Source: Dipylidium caninum
Lineage: Eukaryota > Platyhelminthes > Cestoda > Cyclophyllidea > Dipylidiidae
Assembly: GCA_017562135.1 (NCBI GenBank)
Contig: QEYB01001312.1
Span: 1,798,001 to 1,862,000 of the forward strand
Length of the DNA: 64,000 bases
Direction of reading: 5' to 3'
A model generated the notes under the pieces. That model saw nothing but the letters and a program-made list of their open reading frames with translations, did no database searches and was not told the origin of the DNA. Each line of letters begins with the position of its first letter. Positions within the stretch are counted from its first letter, which is position 1. A program made the translations under genes and the position numbers. Below, one piece after another: positions 37,651 to 50,700 of the stretch.

Positions 37651-40600
37651 TCGCCCATCAAAATGACATCGGACTTTGTAGGCACAAAAATGTAATACCG
37701 AAGGTCATTCAAGCTCAACTACAGTGAATCAGGTTTTACGCAAGGTCCAAAATGCAAGTTGCCTCGTTTTTAAGTGTGTACTCCAACAAAACCACTTTCC
37801 TTTTTATTTTATTTTAGATTCAATGAAATATGTTTTTATAAAATAGTTGGTTGCAGTTTAGCTGACCAAATAATTTCACATCTCATATCTTAGGAATTAA
37901 TACAGACAAAAACAATCCCTCTCGTCTCAAGTAGAAGTATGCCTTGTTTTATATTTAATAGCAGATAAATGGAATAGATTTGAGAGAAATACGCCGAATA
38001 CATGCATCGGAGCCGCCTTTGAAGCCATATTGATCGCTGTCTGCTTCTCAATAATTACAGACCTCTTTTATCGGTCCGACTATTGCGAACGAAAGCACTG
38101 ATAGGGCCAGGGATCCCCCTTTACATATCTGGACAGACGACGTTACTCTTGATGATTAGTGTCTATATTACGGCTCTGCACCAGATTATAAATAATTCCA
38201 CAATATAATCTGATTATTCTTGTAGCTTTCAATCCGATGACTTGCAGCCACTTCAGTGTCATCACGTCCCTCCCGGCCTCGGCCCTTGTTCAATACCTCT
38301 TGGATTCTACGGGATCCGTTCATAGAGAGTTGTGAAAAAGCTGTACTTTCATTATTATCACAGAGAATTTCGTACATAGCTGAAGGAAGGCGAAGGCCCT
38401 GTCACCAAAGGAGAATATGGAGGCTTGTGCAAAGTAATGAAAGAATGAATTAAAATGAACGTGCAATGCTCAAATTCACTTAGCATTGTGCAGACCTTTA
38501 TCCGATAGTATTCAAAAGCAGGCGTATCGTCTAGGCTCAATCCCATATAAATTTATTTTTTATTTGTGGACTTACTTCCACTTTTACTGTGTTTACATTA
38601 GCAAGTGAATCATTTTCAACAAAATTGAGGTTTACTATTTTTCCCTGCTCCCTTTCAGGAATTCCGGCTATGATAATAGTGTTTGTATCACGTAAATCCC
38701 TCTAGCTATTACACCAAATCGGGATTCTTACGTCTTAAGTTTGAGAAAGTCTTAATTTAGCATATGTAATGATTTTGGGACCAAGTGGGTAGTTAACTTT
38801 TAGTTCAAATTGTTTTACTTCCATCAATGAGTTGTCAAATTTCCTTATTCTCATTACCTCCCGATTGTTTGCATTTAAAAAGTAGATACTCAATCTTTCG
38901 TCTCTTCGATTATTCACGAAAAGTTATATTAGTTCAAGCTCTCATGAAACTATGTTGATGATCAACATTGCATTTATACTTTTCCAGTACTATTGTGTGT
39001 GTTTCGTTTACCCCTATTCTTAAATGCGGCCCATTAATATGGTTTTACAGATATTTTAACCAAACCCTCTTTCTCACCAGTTCCCCGTTTTGTAACGGTT
39101 TCCCAAAATGTTATTTAATGCATTGTGAGAGTATATGGCGGCTTGCATTACTCGGCACGTTCATTTGTGTACACTGAATTTCTGTTTGGATTGGCATCTT
39201 CCGTCTTACGATTAGCATTTTTGGCCTTAATTACACAACCATTGTGAAAGATATTTCAATTACCCTTCTGAATTATTTTTATCCCTAACCAGCAATCACA
39301 CATGGCCATTTGCCTATACATTTTTTTCTTCTAATGTTAGCCTTTTTGCGTTGGTTCTCGTGAAAAGGTCACACACATAATACAAATTTATTTTAAAAAA
39401 GCTTCCTAACAGAATTCCGTCGTGTATGTTGCCGCAGCATGTATATTCTTTCGTTCGCGAGCACTGTCAAAATCGGCAAAGTTGAATTATATGTATCTTA
39501 ATTATGGATTCACTACTACTTTTATCCTCCCAGGCTTCATCAAGAACCAAAATTGAGCCAGCAGCCGATCGTGGGTTTATTGTAAAGGTATTTAACTTGA
39601 GTGTTCAATTTAACTGATCAGGTTACTGAGGGTAAAATTCGTTCCAACATGTATTCGTTTAAATATGTCAAATTCTCTTTCGAAACACCGTTTATTTGCC
39701 ACATTGTAGCGAGTATGATGTGCTTCAATCCCGTGATAGGGGATTTCTCCGGCGAAGGATGCGCTTGTGTCCATGCTTGTAAATCTGGTGACAGTACATT
39801 TTAGTTTTGTCAAAACCGTCAGAAAGGCGTCAATGTCTCCGATGGCCTTAGTGTGGTCGCATGCTACCCGAAGCACACAGTGGAAGGTTGCGAATAAGCG
39901 CGTCACCTTGATGACAATTTCAGTAAGTGAAAGGCATTGGTGCTGACGACCATCGTTCTTCCTGCACTCGCACTTAACTCAGAGAATTTTTTTGCCGGCT
40001 ATTGCCTTGAAATCGTCATTGAGTTCATCACTGGGGCTACACGTTTTTTCTGAGGAAAGCTCCTCAGGCGTAAGATGGGGTAATTGCGCAATGATTAGTG
40101 TTTGAAAGCTTCCGCAACGGGGACTAGTTGAAGATGCACGTAACTTACCAGCACATACGGCTAAATAAAAACGGACAAGAACATAAAAATGCAAAGTTCT
40201 CACATCCTCTATATTAGCGACCGTGAGTCTACCTGCACCTTATTTCATCTGAGATAAGGAAAGGCAAAAATTGCACAATGGTGCAAAAGTATGCTTTAAA
40301 CTCTGGCAATTAATAAGTTAATGGAGGTAGATATGGGCCCTGTTGCATGTTGCTTTTCCTTGACACCGCTTCGGTCTGGAGCGTGGCTATAGCAGCCGAA
40401 TAATGGGCATGCATAGGCTACAGTAAGCATGACAAGCCAACAATGTTATTTTGAAGAAGTAGCTGAGGATAAAGTGAGTAAGATTAACTAATACTACCTG
40501 CGGTATGCCTTACTATCTAATGTGGTCAAAACAATAAGCGGGAGAAGAGCGAAACAGTACAATTAATGCAAGAGGGTGAATGGAAGAAGCAAATAACGTA

Positions 40601-43600
40601 GAAGAACTAAGTGGCAAACCAGGTATGATAACAAGGCGTATGGCCTCAAGTACTGCGATGCCCATACACACATCTTGAGGAGCAGTGAATTGCACACGAG
40701 AGCAGCAAGAAATGCGAATGGACAATCAAAGCACTTGTTGCGAGACCGACAACAGCACCGAGGACATATTCGGTTTGGAGAGGTCCGCGGCACCGGCACG
40801 CAGGCGACTGCAGAAGCAGCATGGAATACCGCAATTTATTGGCCCTCAAGTCGGGAACGAGTGGTGCTCATTGCCTGATTGGTTCCTTCGTCTGCGTGTT
40901 GGCACTTGATGGGTGCAGAAAAGACATGAGGACTAGGAGAAAGATGAGAAGACCTGTTGTGCGTGCAAAAGTAATTATAGAATATACACCCACTCAAGCG
41001 CACATATACACACACACAGGCACACACGCGCACACGCATACGGGACCGTGCTCGAGTGAGGATGCTGGCCCCTCTTTGGCGAGCAGCGCTCGTTCCAGTC
41101 TGAGGGAGGCGATAGCGACGGAGGCGGTGTCTGTGGCAGGCATCAACACGTGCGCGCCGCTGCCCGCATCTGCGCTGAAATGCTTACGAAGGTGCGAGTC
41201 AGTAATTGGCACATTTGAAATACGGTAAAGTGAGAGGTGGAGAGAGCAGGAGAGGCCGTTTTACAGCCTCAGACATGCACATTCCTGCCTCCGTAATTCA
41301 CTAAGTGAAGCAGCCGACGATAGGTGTCTCAGACCGGTCACACTTGAATTTGCACCTCCCTCGTCTATCTCAATTAAACCACTCGATGTGATGCGTGCAT
41401 GATTAAATGTGACTATAATAGATTTCGAACCTGGGCTCAAGCAAGAAATCATGAGAATCCCTGCCACGGAAAGAACCCACAATTTGCGGTGATGTGTATC
41501 GAATGCGTCATTAAACACAGTCGCTTTGGTGACTGCTACCGTCAATCGCCTTAATGCACCAACGCCAGTGGCACACGTGCCATTCACACAGCCGCGAAGA
41601 TAACGCAGGCTACACCGAAAGAGTGGAGTTTTCACAGCCTGGTTATTCCTTCGAAATCTCCTCGATGCATACTGCATGATGGGCAATAGGACATGGCAAA
41701 GAATGACTGCGAAGGTTTCAGTAAAGCACATTTTCCCTCGGGATTCGCACAATATCAATTGGGGAGCGGGAAAGGGGGGTAGTGACGACTGATGGTGAAA
41801 CTGCCTCCGCCATGCAAGCTTCAGGTTGGTGTTATAAATGAAGAGACCAAAGTTTTAATTGGCCAAGGAGTTGGAGTACTTCGTGCGTAGGGAGTTCCAC
41901 TAGCCGAACGATCATCACACTAGCATAAATTCGCCCGCAAATGTTGATGAAGTTTGTCTTCGACTCGCACACACTCCTCAATAATGCAGGCTTTTCTCCT
42001 TTGCATTATTGCAACTTTAAGGTGGAGCCGCCAATTTGGGTGGACTTTTATCTGACAGTTTTCACCCACTCTCACAAGCTAGCATGGAAATGTTGTCGTT
42101 ATGGTCGTGTGTCCAAAGACGTACACTGTGTGGAATATACGATATTTATATTTATATTTGCCCCCGAGCTGGCACCGCTAATCGTGCGCCTGTCTCTCCA
42201 CGCCCCTGCGGAAGACGCCCTCGCGACTGCCAAGCCGCGGTTGACGCAGCTCAACCGCTGGTGGTAACAGGGTCGAGCTGCATAAAAGCGAATAGCAATT
42301 TCCTTACTTTCTCTCGCCATAATGAAGCCACGGCTTGCGTGAGAAAGACTAGAAGTCGACGGAGATTTCAAATTAAGCTAGATTATTTATCCTTTATGAC
42401 ACTAATATTCCGAGGTATCGGTATCATGGGGTTTTTAGTAAATTCATGACCAGTTGATGATTTTACAAAGGGAAAAACAGCCAATTTGTTTATTGAAATG
42501 TTTCCACGTAGTGAAAGGAATGTCGTCTAAAGACAGGTCGAATGAGCCCATGGAAGTGACCTTCTGTGACAATGGCACCTTCGGTCAGGTGTTTTCTCCT
42601 TCAGTCCGATCAACGACGTAACTGGATTTTCAACCATTGGCACCTCTCTCAGATGCACAGCATGTAGTTCCTCCGTTGTCCAACGCCTCGAACGGCATTC
42701 CTGTCGACTTTGGGCACATATGCTGCAGCGAATTACTTGCCTGGGCTCAACCTCACAAGACGGCGGCATTCCCTCTCGCCGTCTGATGAAAGAAAGTGCC
42801 GAGTGGACGTTTTTGTGTGGTGGCAACCACATGCTAATTCACTTTCCGAACGGTTGGACGACGTGCTCGTTATACGCCATAGTGGCGCAAGGGAACACGG
42901 CGGATGGATGAGGCGATACGCCTCCTTTGACACCCTCGCTGCGGTGTGCGTGGGCTGAAATTGCGTCACTGAGCAGAGGCATTAATCTTCTCTGCATCAT
43001 AGCAGATGATCGTAGACCACTTAGACGGGGGCCCCCGTGTAAGACCGAGAAAGAGACAAGTGAACTAGCGTAATGACATTGCATAAGTCGGTGCGAGGTG
43101 AGTCTGCTCCTCCCATCACCCGATTTGAGAAATTATCGCGTTAGCTCGGCGGATCAAACCCCTTCTTTCCCCCTTTCACGCGGCAGTCAGCCCTATTCCG
43201 CACCGGCTCAACTGTTGGGTGCCAGAATTCACCACTTGCTCCTTTTCTTGCGCCCCCCACATATTTCGCCTAATTGTATTATCGCGACACTCAGTAGTAG
43301 GTTATCAACGTCCCTCGTTTAAATACTCACCTGCACACATCTCTGCTCTCGGATGCCATCCCTTCACTCGTAGGCAAGTTGCTGTTTTCAAGTGTCAGGA
43401 TAACCTCATTGGTTAATTTGTCTTCCCCTTTTTTCACTCACGCCTCTTCGGTGACCCCACCCTCCGCCCTTCTGTCTTCCGTCCTCCCTCTCCCTCACCC
43501 TCTGACTTCACCACGTAGATATTAACGCCGGCTTAAGATTTTTGACTGTGGCAACTGTCAGCCAGGGTGAGGCTGAGTTAATCACCCTTTCACCCTTCTG

Positions 43601-44732
43601 GGAGAGAGTGGGGGGCAAGGGCAAACAAAGGACTCCGAGGCATGAGAACAATCTGTTCGAAACTGTTATCCGGAACACGAGTAAATCTCTTCTGGCACAA
43701 ATGCTCGATAAGGACTTGTGCGCAGCGACTGTCGTCTGCACCGCCTAATTGAGCATCCGACGAAAATGTGAGGAAGACGCCTCAAGATAGCGGTTAGACC
43801 CTTTGCACTGGACTGTAAATGCAAGGTACTCGACGAGATCTTTTCCTCACTAAAACAATCATTTTTAACTGTGGTGTAACACTACTTAAATCGACGCATT
43901 CCTGTTCTGACGAGTTCAAAGACATGCTGCAACAGGGTGTAACCGCGCAGGTGTGGTGCAATTAATAATGCTTCACCGGCACGACGAGCAGAAACACGTT
44001 TGTCGCTCGGCTTACAGCGCTCAGAACAGAGGAGCATTGCGCCTCTGGACCCGAGGCTGTGCTGACTCACGCCGCGAGGTTAAAAGGACCGTCTAGGTGA
44101 CAAGTCACACGAAACGTCACACGCAAGTCCACTCGAACGTCAATTGCGCCTCTGAGCGCTCGGGTCTGGGGATTCAGCGCTGGGCAAAATAGCGCATTCT
44201 TCTGTTTTGGGAGCAGAAAGAGGAGAAAGATTGAGGAGCAACTCGAGGCTGCAACAGTTTCTGCCTCCTCAGCCAAATAAGGCGTTTGAAAAGAAAACAG
44301 GCTACTTTACTAATCCTAGCATATTCCCCTGCTCTTCGGACAATGGTGCAAGGCAAAATGGAGCTCATCCACCGAATGATCCCTGCGGGGCATATTCTGC
44401 CTCTCTCACTTTATCCCCTTATGGAAATGAATTGCGAGCCCACCCTTTCTAGTCCTTCTTTGTATTACGATTGCGTTTGGGCTGGTTTTTACAGGATCTA
44501 CACCAAATATCATCGTCAAAATAGTAAACCACGCCATGATTTAAGTGCTTTAAATTGCGGCAAACTCCATGGTCTCTGCTGAGTCAATGGACATTGGAGG
44601 TTGCGGCGGTGAAAGTGTAAGTGATTTACCGTCCGCCGCACACACGAATCTCGAACAACACACGAAGGCCAAAACTGTTATTCATCGGACATGCATTTGG
44701 CAGAGAAGAAGGTGATGAGATTGAGTGCCGCA
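37651..44732. other. 7 kb with no confirmed gene
   Basis: No recognisable family. From about 37.7 to 39.9 kb the plus strand is T-rich, the opposite of the ARMC8 region, which suggests plus-strand transcription or a change of replication/transcription direction near 37.7 kb. Weak exon candidates: minus 38186-38385 (good TTCCTTCAG acceptor, open frame), minus 39979-40130 (ends in a stop, Ser/Glu/Asp-rich), plus 40685-40909 (polar frame with EDIFGLERS) and minus 41261-41758 (165 codons, two hydrophobic stretches). None can be linked to another exon with confidence. Confidence 0.35.
41000..41038. repeat. CA-rich dinucleotide microsatellite
   Basis: An imperfect (CA)n tract with TA and CG interruptions. 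Alternating purine-pyrimidine sequence of this kind can form Z-DNA and varies in length. Confidence 0.85.
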
Positions 44733-47700
44733 CTAGAGCCACCACTCCTTCTTTGGTTGGGCTTCTGGAAGACCGGTGTCCTGCGTTGCCAGGGCCTCGT
44801 CCACGGTGCTCACTTTGTCCGCCGACTGCTTCGCCTCCATTGTGTGGTAGGTGCCCTTCTTCAGGGTGAACTTGCGACAGCACACAATGAAGAGGGCCAA
44901 CACGACCAAGAACACCAGACTTCCCACAACTGAAGAGGGAGCACATGCACAGGCATTTAGTCTGCTCTCAGCATCTCAGACAAATTACACCACGCATATG
45001 AGGGACAGAGGAGGTTGCATTAATAGCATACAACCGGTCGCCTTAGACATCCCCTTTCTGACGGGACAGCAAGAAAATTAGTGTGAGTAAAATGAATCAT
45101 AACTTAATACTTATAAGCCGCAGAACTTGCGAGACGGGTGATTTTTCGCTCTCTTTGATTTTCGTCCCATTTTTGTGAGTAGGGCTGATGTTAGTGAAGA
45201 AGGTTTACACGTGAGATGAGCGGATGAGTCGACTTACTCCCAAAAGTCAGACGCTGTCGAGTGAGGTCCTCATGTGCCCCAACCAATGACAAATTTGGCG
45301 GGAAGGGGATAGGCGGGCGGATTTCAATTGGTTCAGGTGCTGGTAATATCTCCTCGAAACCGCACTTGTTTTCCAAAACTGCGCCTACAATTAGGCACAA
45401 GAGTTAGCCAAGCCCACTTTCCTGCCAATTTGAGTTTATCAATGTTAAGTGAAAAATAAACTTGCCCGGAGGATCCACGTAAACGTTGGGGTTTTTCGGA
45501 TCCTCGAAAACCATGCGAAGGGGAAAAATATTATTCCACTGAGCACGGTACATGCAGCCGTCAAAACCACGGCTGTTTGGCATGGAGTCATTTCTGCCGA
45601 GGAAAAGGACCCTGGGTTTGTCGAGCCGTGTGTCTGCGGTCTCGGAAAGAATAGGTCTGAAGTCTTGAATTACTTCCGGGTAGTCGTCAACCTAAAACAT
45701 GTAACTCGCGGCCTCTACTGATTCGCATTAAGTACGCGCGTGTCTGAGGAAGGAATACCTGGAGGTGCCACACCTGCCCGATGTGCGTCCGCCACGCCCT
45801 GACCGTGTGATGCTGGCCACTGGCCAGGTCGACAATGTAGTCGGTGGTCACCTCGAAACGACCGAATCCCACGTCGAATTCGATTGTTATTCCACCATTA
45901 TTATTCACCCGCACAATTATGTAGTTTGTTTTGCCTTCGCCCAGCATCTGCATGAGAATGCCATTCTTTGTCTTCGTGGTGAAACCCACCGTTATATACT
46001 CCTCCAGTGTGCCGAGACTGTCACCCATGGCAGACAGGTCGACCATCACCATTGGCCCGTTGTTAAAGGTGCCGCCGACCTCTAGTTTGCAAGAAACACT
46101 AATTATATCCAACACCCCTGCGTACAAATAAGTAACTCGTGCTGATTTTAACTATTGCCCAATCCACTGTCTGCTGCCCAGAGGCGTTTCGTCGGGGGGT
46201 CTGATGGCATTCTTACCAACAGTTCACTTGTTTTGAAATTAGACAAAAATTGTAAAAATTGAGTGAGTCCCTATAGTCCTATTAAGAAAGGGTGTTCGGT
46301 TAAGAAGTCATTCCGGTGGGTGACAAAGCGTCAAGCGGTAAAGTAATGGACTCCATGACTCTGGCAGATCGGACGCAGTAGGCTAAATGAGGACGTGGGG
46401 AGCCTGTGTCCGCTCCATTTTCACATTCAGTCATTAAACTGTTCCCTACGACGATCTTGTGGATGTCTTCGAGATTACTCTAATACTCGCTACTTAAATA
46501 TTTTCTCTCGTTCTGTGGGGGGGGGACACTTTAATGTGAGTCCTAAGCAATCATTCAAATTGTCTTTAAATTTATCTTTTTTTGAACGATTACAATATTG
46601 TCGCCTTATATTATTAATAAGAAATATAAATTGACGAAAGAGGCATAATTGATCCCCTCGCTGACCCCTCAAACATGGTGCGGCCATCGTGGTGTAGGCG
46701 AAAAGCTCCCATCTCTTCTGCCGCCTAGGAGAGGAATTTTTAACCTATTGTGTGTGGCCTAAGGTTTACCAGGAGGTGGCATACCGAACCACTGCCTTTT
46801 TCAGCCGATGGCTTTACATAGGAATGGGAGCGTGCAGTTTAAAGACGGAGGGGATTTCTTGTAGTCTGAACGCTTACCTCGACCACAGATGAAGCCACGG
46901 TAAGGGGTAAGTCCGCATTCGCAATAGTAGTGGGAGTAAAACTCGTTGCACACGCCACGATTGAGGCAGGGCTTCGTGTCACACTTGGGTTGGCAACCGG
47001 CCCTCACTCCGTAAGTGGTCTCACCTCTCTCCACTATTCCACGGATGTCTTGAACGACTCCATTCACCAGCAGATTCGATATGCATCCAACATAACCATC
47101 GGTGAAGGCCTGAATCACAGTCACTGTTAGGTTGATCATCTAATAAGGTTAAGGCAGGAGGCAGAGTAACTTCACCTGTGTGGTTCCAACGAAGAGGGGC
47201 TGATCGAAGTTGAACATGAGGAAGGAGCGCTCCTGCGGCTCAACAAGTACCTTGGGGGGATTGGTGTCCACGATGAGTCGGGACTCTTTCCGATTGCGCT
47301 CCAGGCGGATCACATGCCACTGATTGTTGTTAAGCCAGTAGGCCGTAGTCACCTCCAGCACTTGCAGGCCGTTGCCAACGTTGAAGGCAAAGCGAAATGC
47401 AATGCCGCCTTCGAGGTTAATGAAGAAAACAATGAAAGGTGCGCGTTTGGCTCATTGTAGATACACCTCTCGGTACTTAGAAGAGAGCTGAATGCAGGTA
47501 ATAAAAATAAGTCCCAGTAACCTCCTCTTTACTCGGCATGCTATATCGGACAGATCATTCTTATCTTACAAAATGAATAGCAGACTTCGGTTCGTTTCAA
47601 ACTTTAGGGAGTTGCTTTTAAGAAGTCCAAGAATCATGAATCATTGTGCGATTATCGTGGGTGATGTTGTTGAGAAGAGCAATCATGTAAGCCAAGAGAC

Positions 47701-50700
47701 TTGTCCTGCCAATTTGTGCAAGACTCCGAAGGGCAACTACGATACAGCGAAAGAGTGCCCGACTTTCTTAATGACTGCGGCCCGTGGCGAAGCATTAGGG
47801 GCGTCGCACGATGCGGCGAGAGGCACGTCTGGCCGAAGCCCAATCTTGCGTTTAACCCCGGACGAAATGGAGTGAATGCGAGAGAAGAGAACGACATACA
47901 TTCACACATACGCACACACCCTCTCAGGTTATGCATCCCATCCACCTCTATGGACAAGTTCGAAGGCAAACTGCCAAAGAATTACTGTTTGTGTAGGTAA
48001 ATAAGGGCGGTGGCACCTTGCTTCACTTGCACTCAGGCGCTGATGTACGTTTGTCATGATTTTTAAAGAGAAGAAAAAAAAGCAAGACGATATACGCTAA
48101 ACTCGTGAAAGAGTATTTACAGGAAGAAGACACCTTGAACTCCGACTTGTGGTTTAAACTCCATTGGACCAAACTTAGATCAGGAAAGAAGGAATGTTCT
48201 GATACACGGCAGTTGCCTTCTGAATTCAATCTGTCGGAAACGATGCCCTTGTTCAAATAACTTGATTGTCTCCGATGCACCACTCTGTTCGAAAGGGATG
48301 AGACTGAGATATGCACGTCTACTTCCTTATCCCATGGCAAGCTGCCCATTTGCCTCCTTAAGGGGACTTGAAACTCCATTACAAGGGTAAACAGGAGGAG
48401 GTAGGTAAGGAGGACCTACTTCTGATTCTCAATTCAAAAAAGTGGCCCGACTTTCTGCCCACATTCTGCATCAGAACAGCGTCCTTGATTGTGGTCTTGA
48501 AGAGGAAACTCATGTCAAACTCGTACTCGGCAAAAATTGACGGCAACTCCAGATTGGCGTCCAATTTTACAAATGTCACGGTGTTGTCGAAGAGGAGGTC
48601 TCCGCTACAGCGCAACTCCTGGATGCTGTATTCCGCGTGTTTATCGTCCGTCAGGGTGCCAGTGTCGCCGAAATGCACCTCCCACACCGGCAAGTCCTCC
48701 TGTCACACAGAAGAAAGACAGGCATTACTCGTGCTCCCCCGGCTAAATAAGACGCTCACGTGGGTGCTAGTTTTTTGCGATGACGGAATTTTCCATCTTA
48801 ACGAAAGGGTACCCAAAATCTGGGGTTCACTAATTCCTGCACCTCGATCAGCAGATGGGCAGTCGAGGTGCACAATTGGTAACGAAAAATGAGGGGGAAG
48901 ATGAATAAAATGTCAAAAGTGAAACACTCGCGGACAACAGACTCGCATTGAACAAAAAGATGGCTAAAAAATGAGCAATTGTCTAGAATTATTATTGTCA
49001 AGGGGAAGTTCCGGTTCATCGCAAAACTCTCCAATGTAGGAGAAGCTCGAAGCTATTAAAGACTCATTCTAGGGTGCAAACTTGCTGCGACGACAGATCC
49101 ACAGGACTCGCGTCCATGTGAGGCGACATTCGGCCGAACGGTTGAAATCTCCCTCGTGCAACAGTGTCTCTGCCCACCACTGTTGCCCACGCAACTGGTG
49201 CGTTAAGGGGCTGAGGTGGAGGGAAGGCGCTTCGTAGTCATGTGCCACTTTTAAAGCTATCACATTTGGTGGGGAGGTGGGATTGCACGAACACCGGTCA
49301 AAGGGCGGTGAAGTTGTTGAATCTTGTCTCAAAGAGTGATGAAATATTTGAGTCAAAGTACAAAGAAAGCTAAGATCACGAAGCGATGGAGGGAAGAGCA
49401 AGGAGAAGGAGGAGGGAGGGAGGCTCGCTACTGAAACATAAGTATAGAATGAGACTAATGCGAAGACCTTGTTAAAGGCTCAAATTATGAAACGAAGAAG
49501 GCAAAATAATTGAATGTTATAATGAACATTCAATACATTAGGAGGTTGCCAGACTGACAAGATCGAAAGGCATCGGAAGGGCGAAACTTTTGAATTTATA
49601 ACCGATGGCCGGAGCTTCCCACCTATGAGGTTAACCAACGATAGCAAACGAGGAGGGAGAAGGCGAGGAACGAAAGAAAAAGCAAAGGGCACCTTGAAGG
49701 TGAGAAGGCCAGTGTCAACCAGAGGCGGGACGTCGGAGCCGTCGCCATCGCAGTTGCAAGTGAGAGAGTTGCCAGTGCACGTGCCGTGGACTCCGCAGGA
49801 GCACATCTTCAGTCCGGGGACGCCTCCGCCCCAGTAGTACCTCGGCCGACCCATGCGACTCACCCACCAGCCCCACGTCACTCCGTTCCGTTCCCGTATC
49901 CTACGCGGAAGGTTCAAATGCATCCGCAAGTCATCTGTTGGGTGCGTAAAGTAGCTCCAAGCCACCGATCCCTTTCAGGCATAATTTTGTCTCCTCCTTA
50001 AACATAAACTGCTGCGAAATTGCACCCCGCTATTAAAATGGCCTCCCGGGCATCCATAGGTTAACGTACACAAACGTTAGTATAATTTAGTAGGGGACAT
50101 CTCACGTTAGTGCCTGTCTATTAAATGATCGCGCCACAGCCCACGATGCGCTCCAGGTCGTAAGAGCTTTATAGCCAGTTGCCAATAGAAACCGGTGCCA
50201 GTAGGTGAAACGCTCGTCCACCCGTGTAGACTCCATACTGACTGGAAGGCCGCGTCATACTAGCCGAGCCGAGACAAACGCTATTTCACGACACCATGCC
50301 CATATCCGCCTACTTGCCTTTTCGCCAGATATCAAAACTTCATTAATCTTGAGCAAATCAACAAATGGTGGGAAAGTATTGTCACGAGAGAAGTGCACTC
50401 TCTTCCATAATTTAGCTTCTTGCCTCAACTCAAACGGCGTCATTTGGATTATTCTAAATCTAGTAAAATTCTCAAATGGTATTGGTATTTTACAAGACTG
50501 ATTCCAAAGACAACTTCTCTTCGGTTATGTGAACGAGTTTATCTGTAAACATAAGAAAAGTGTGGCTACCTTGTGGTTTCGCCAGCAACTTGGTATTCCA
50601 ACACCTGAAAGCGACAGACTGTTCACAATAAACAGCCCGACGGGTCAGTTCCGCTAATGCAGCCCTCGACGCTCTTCCATAATTCAGTTCTCGCCTGTAC

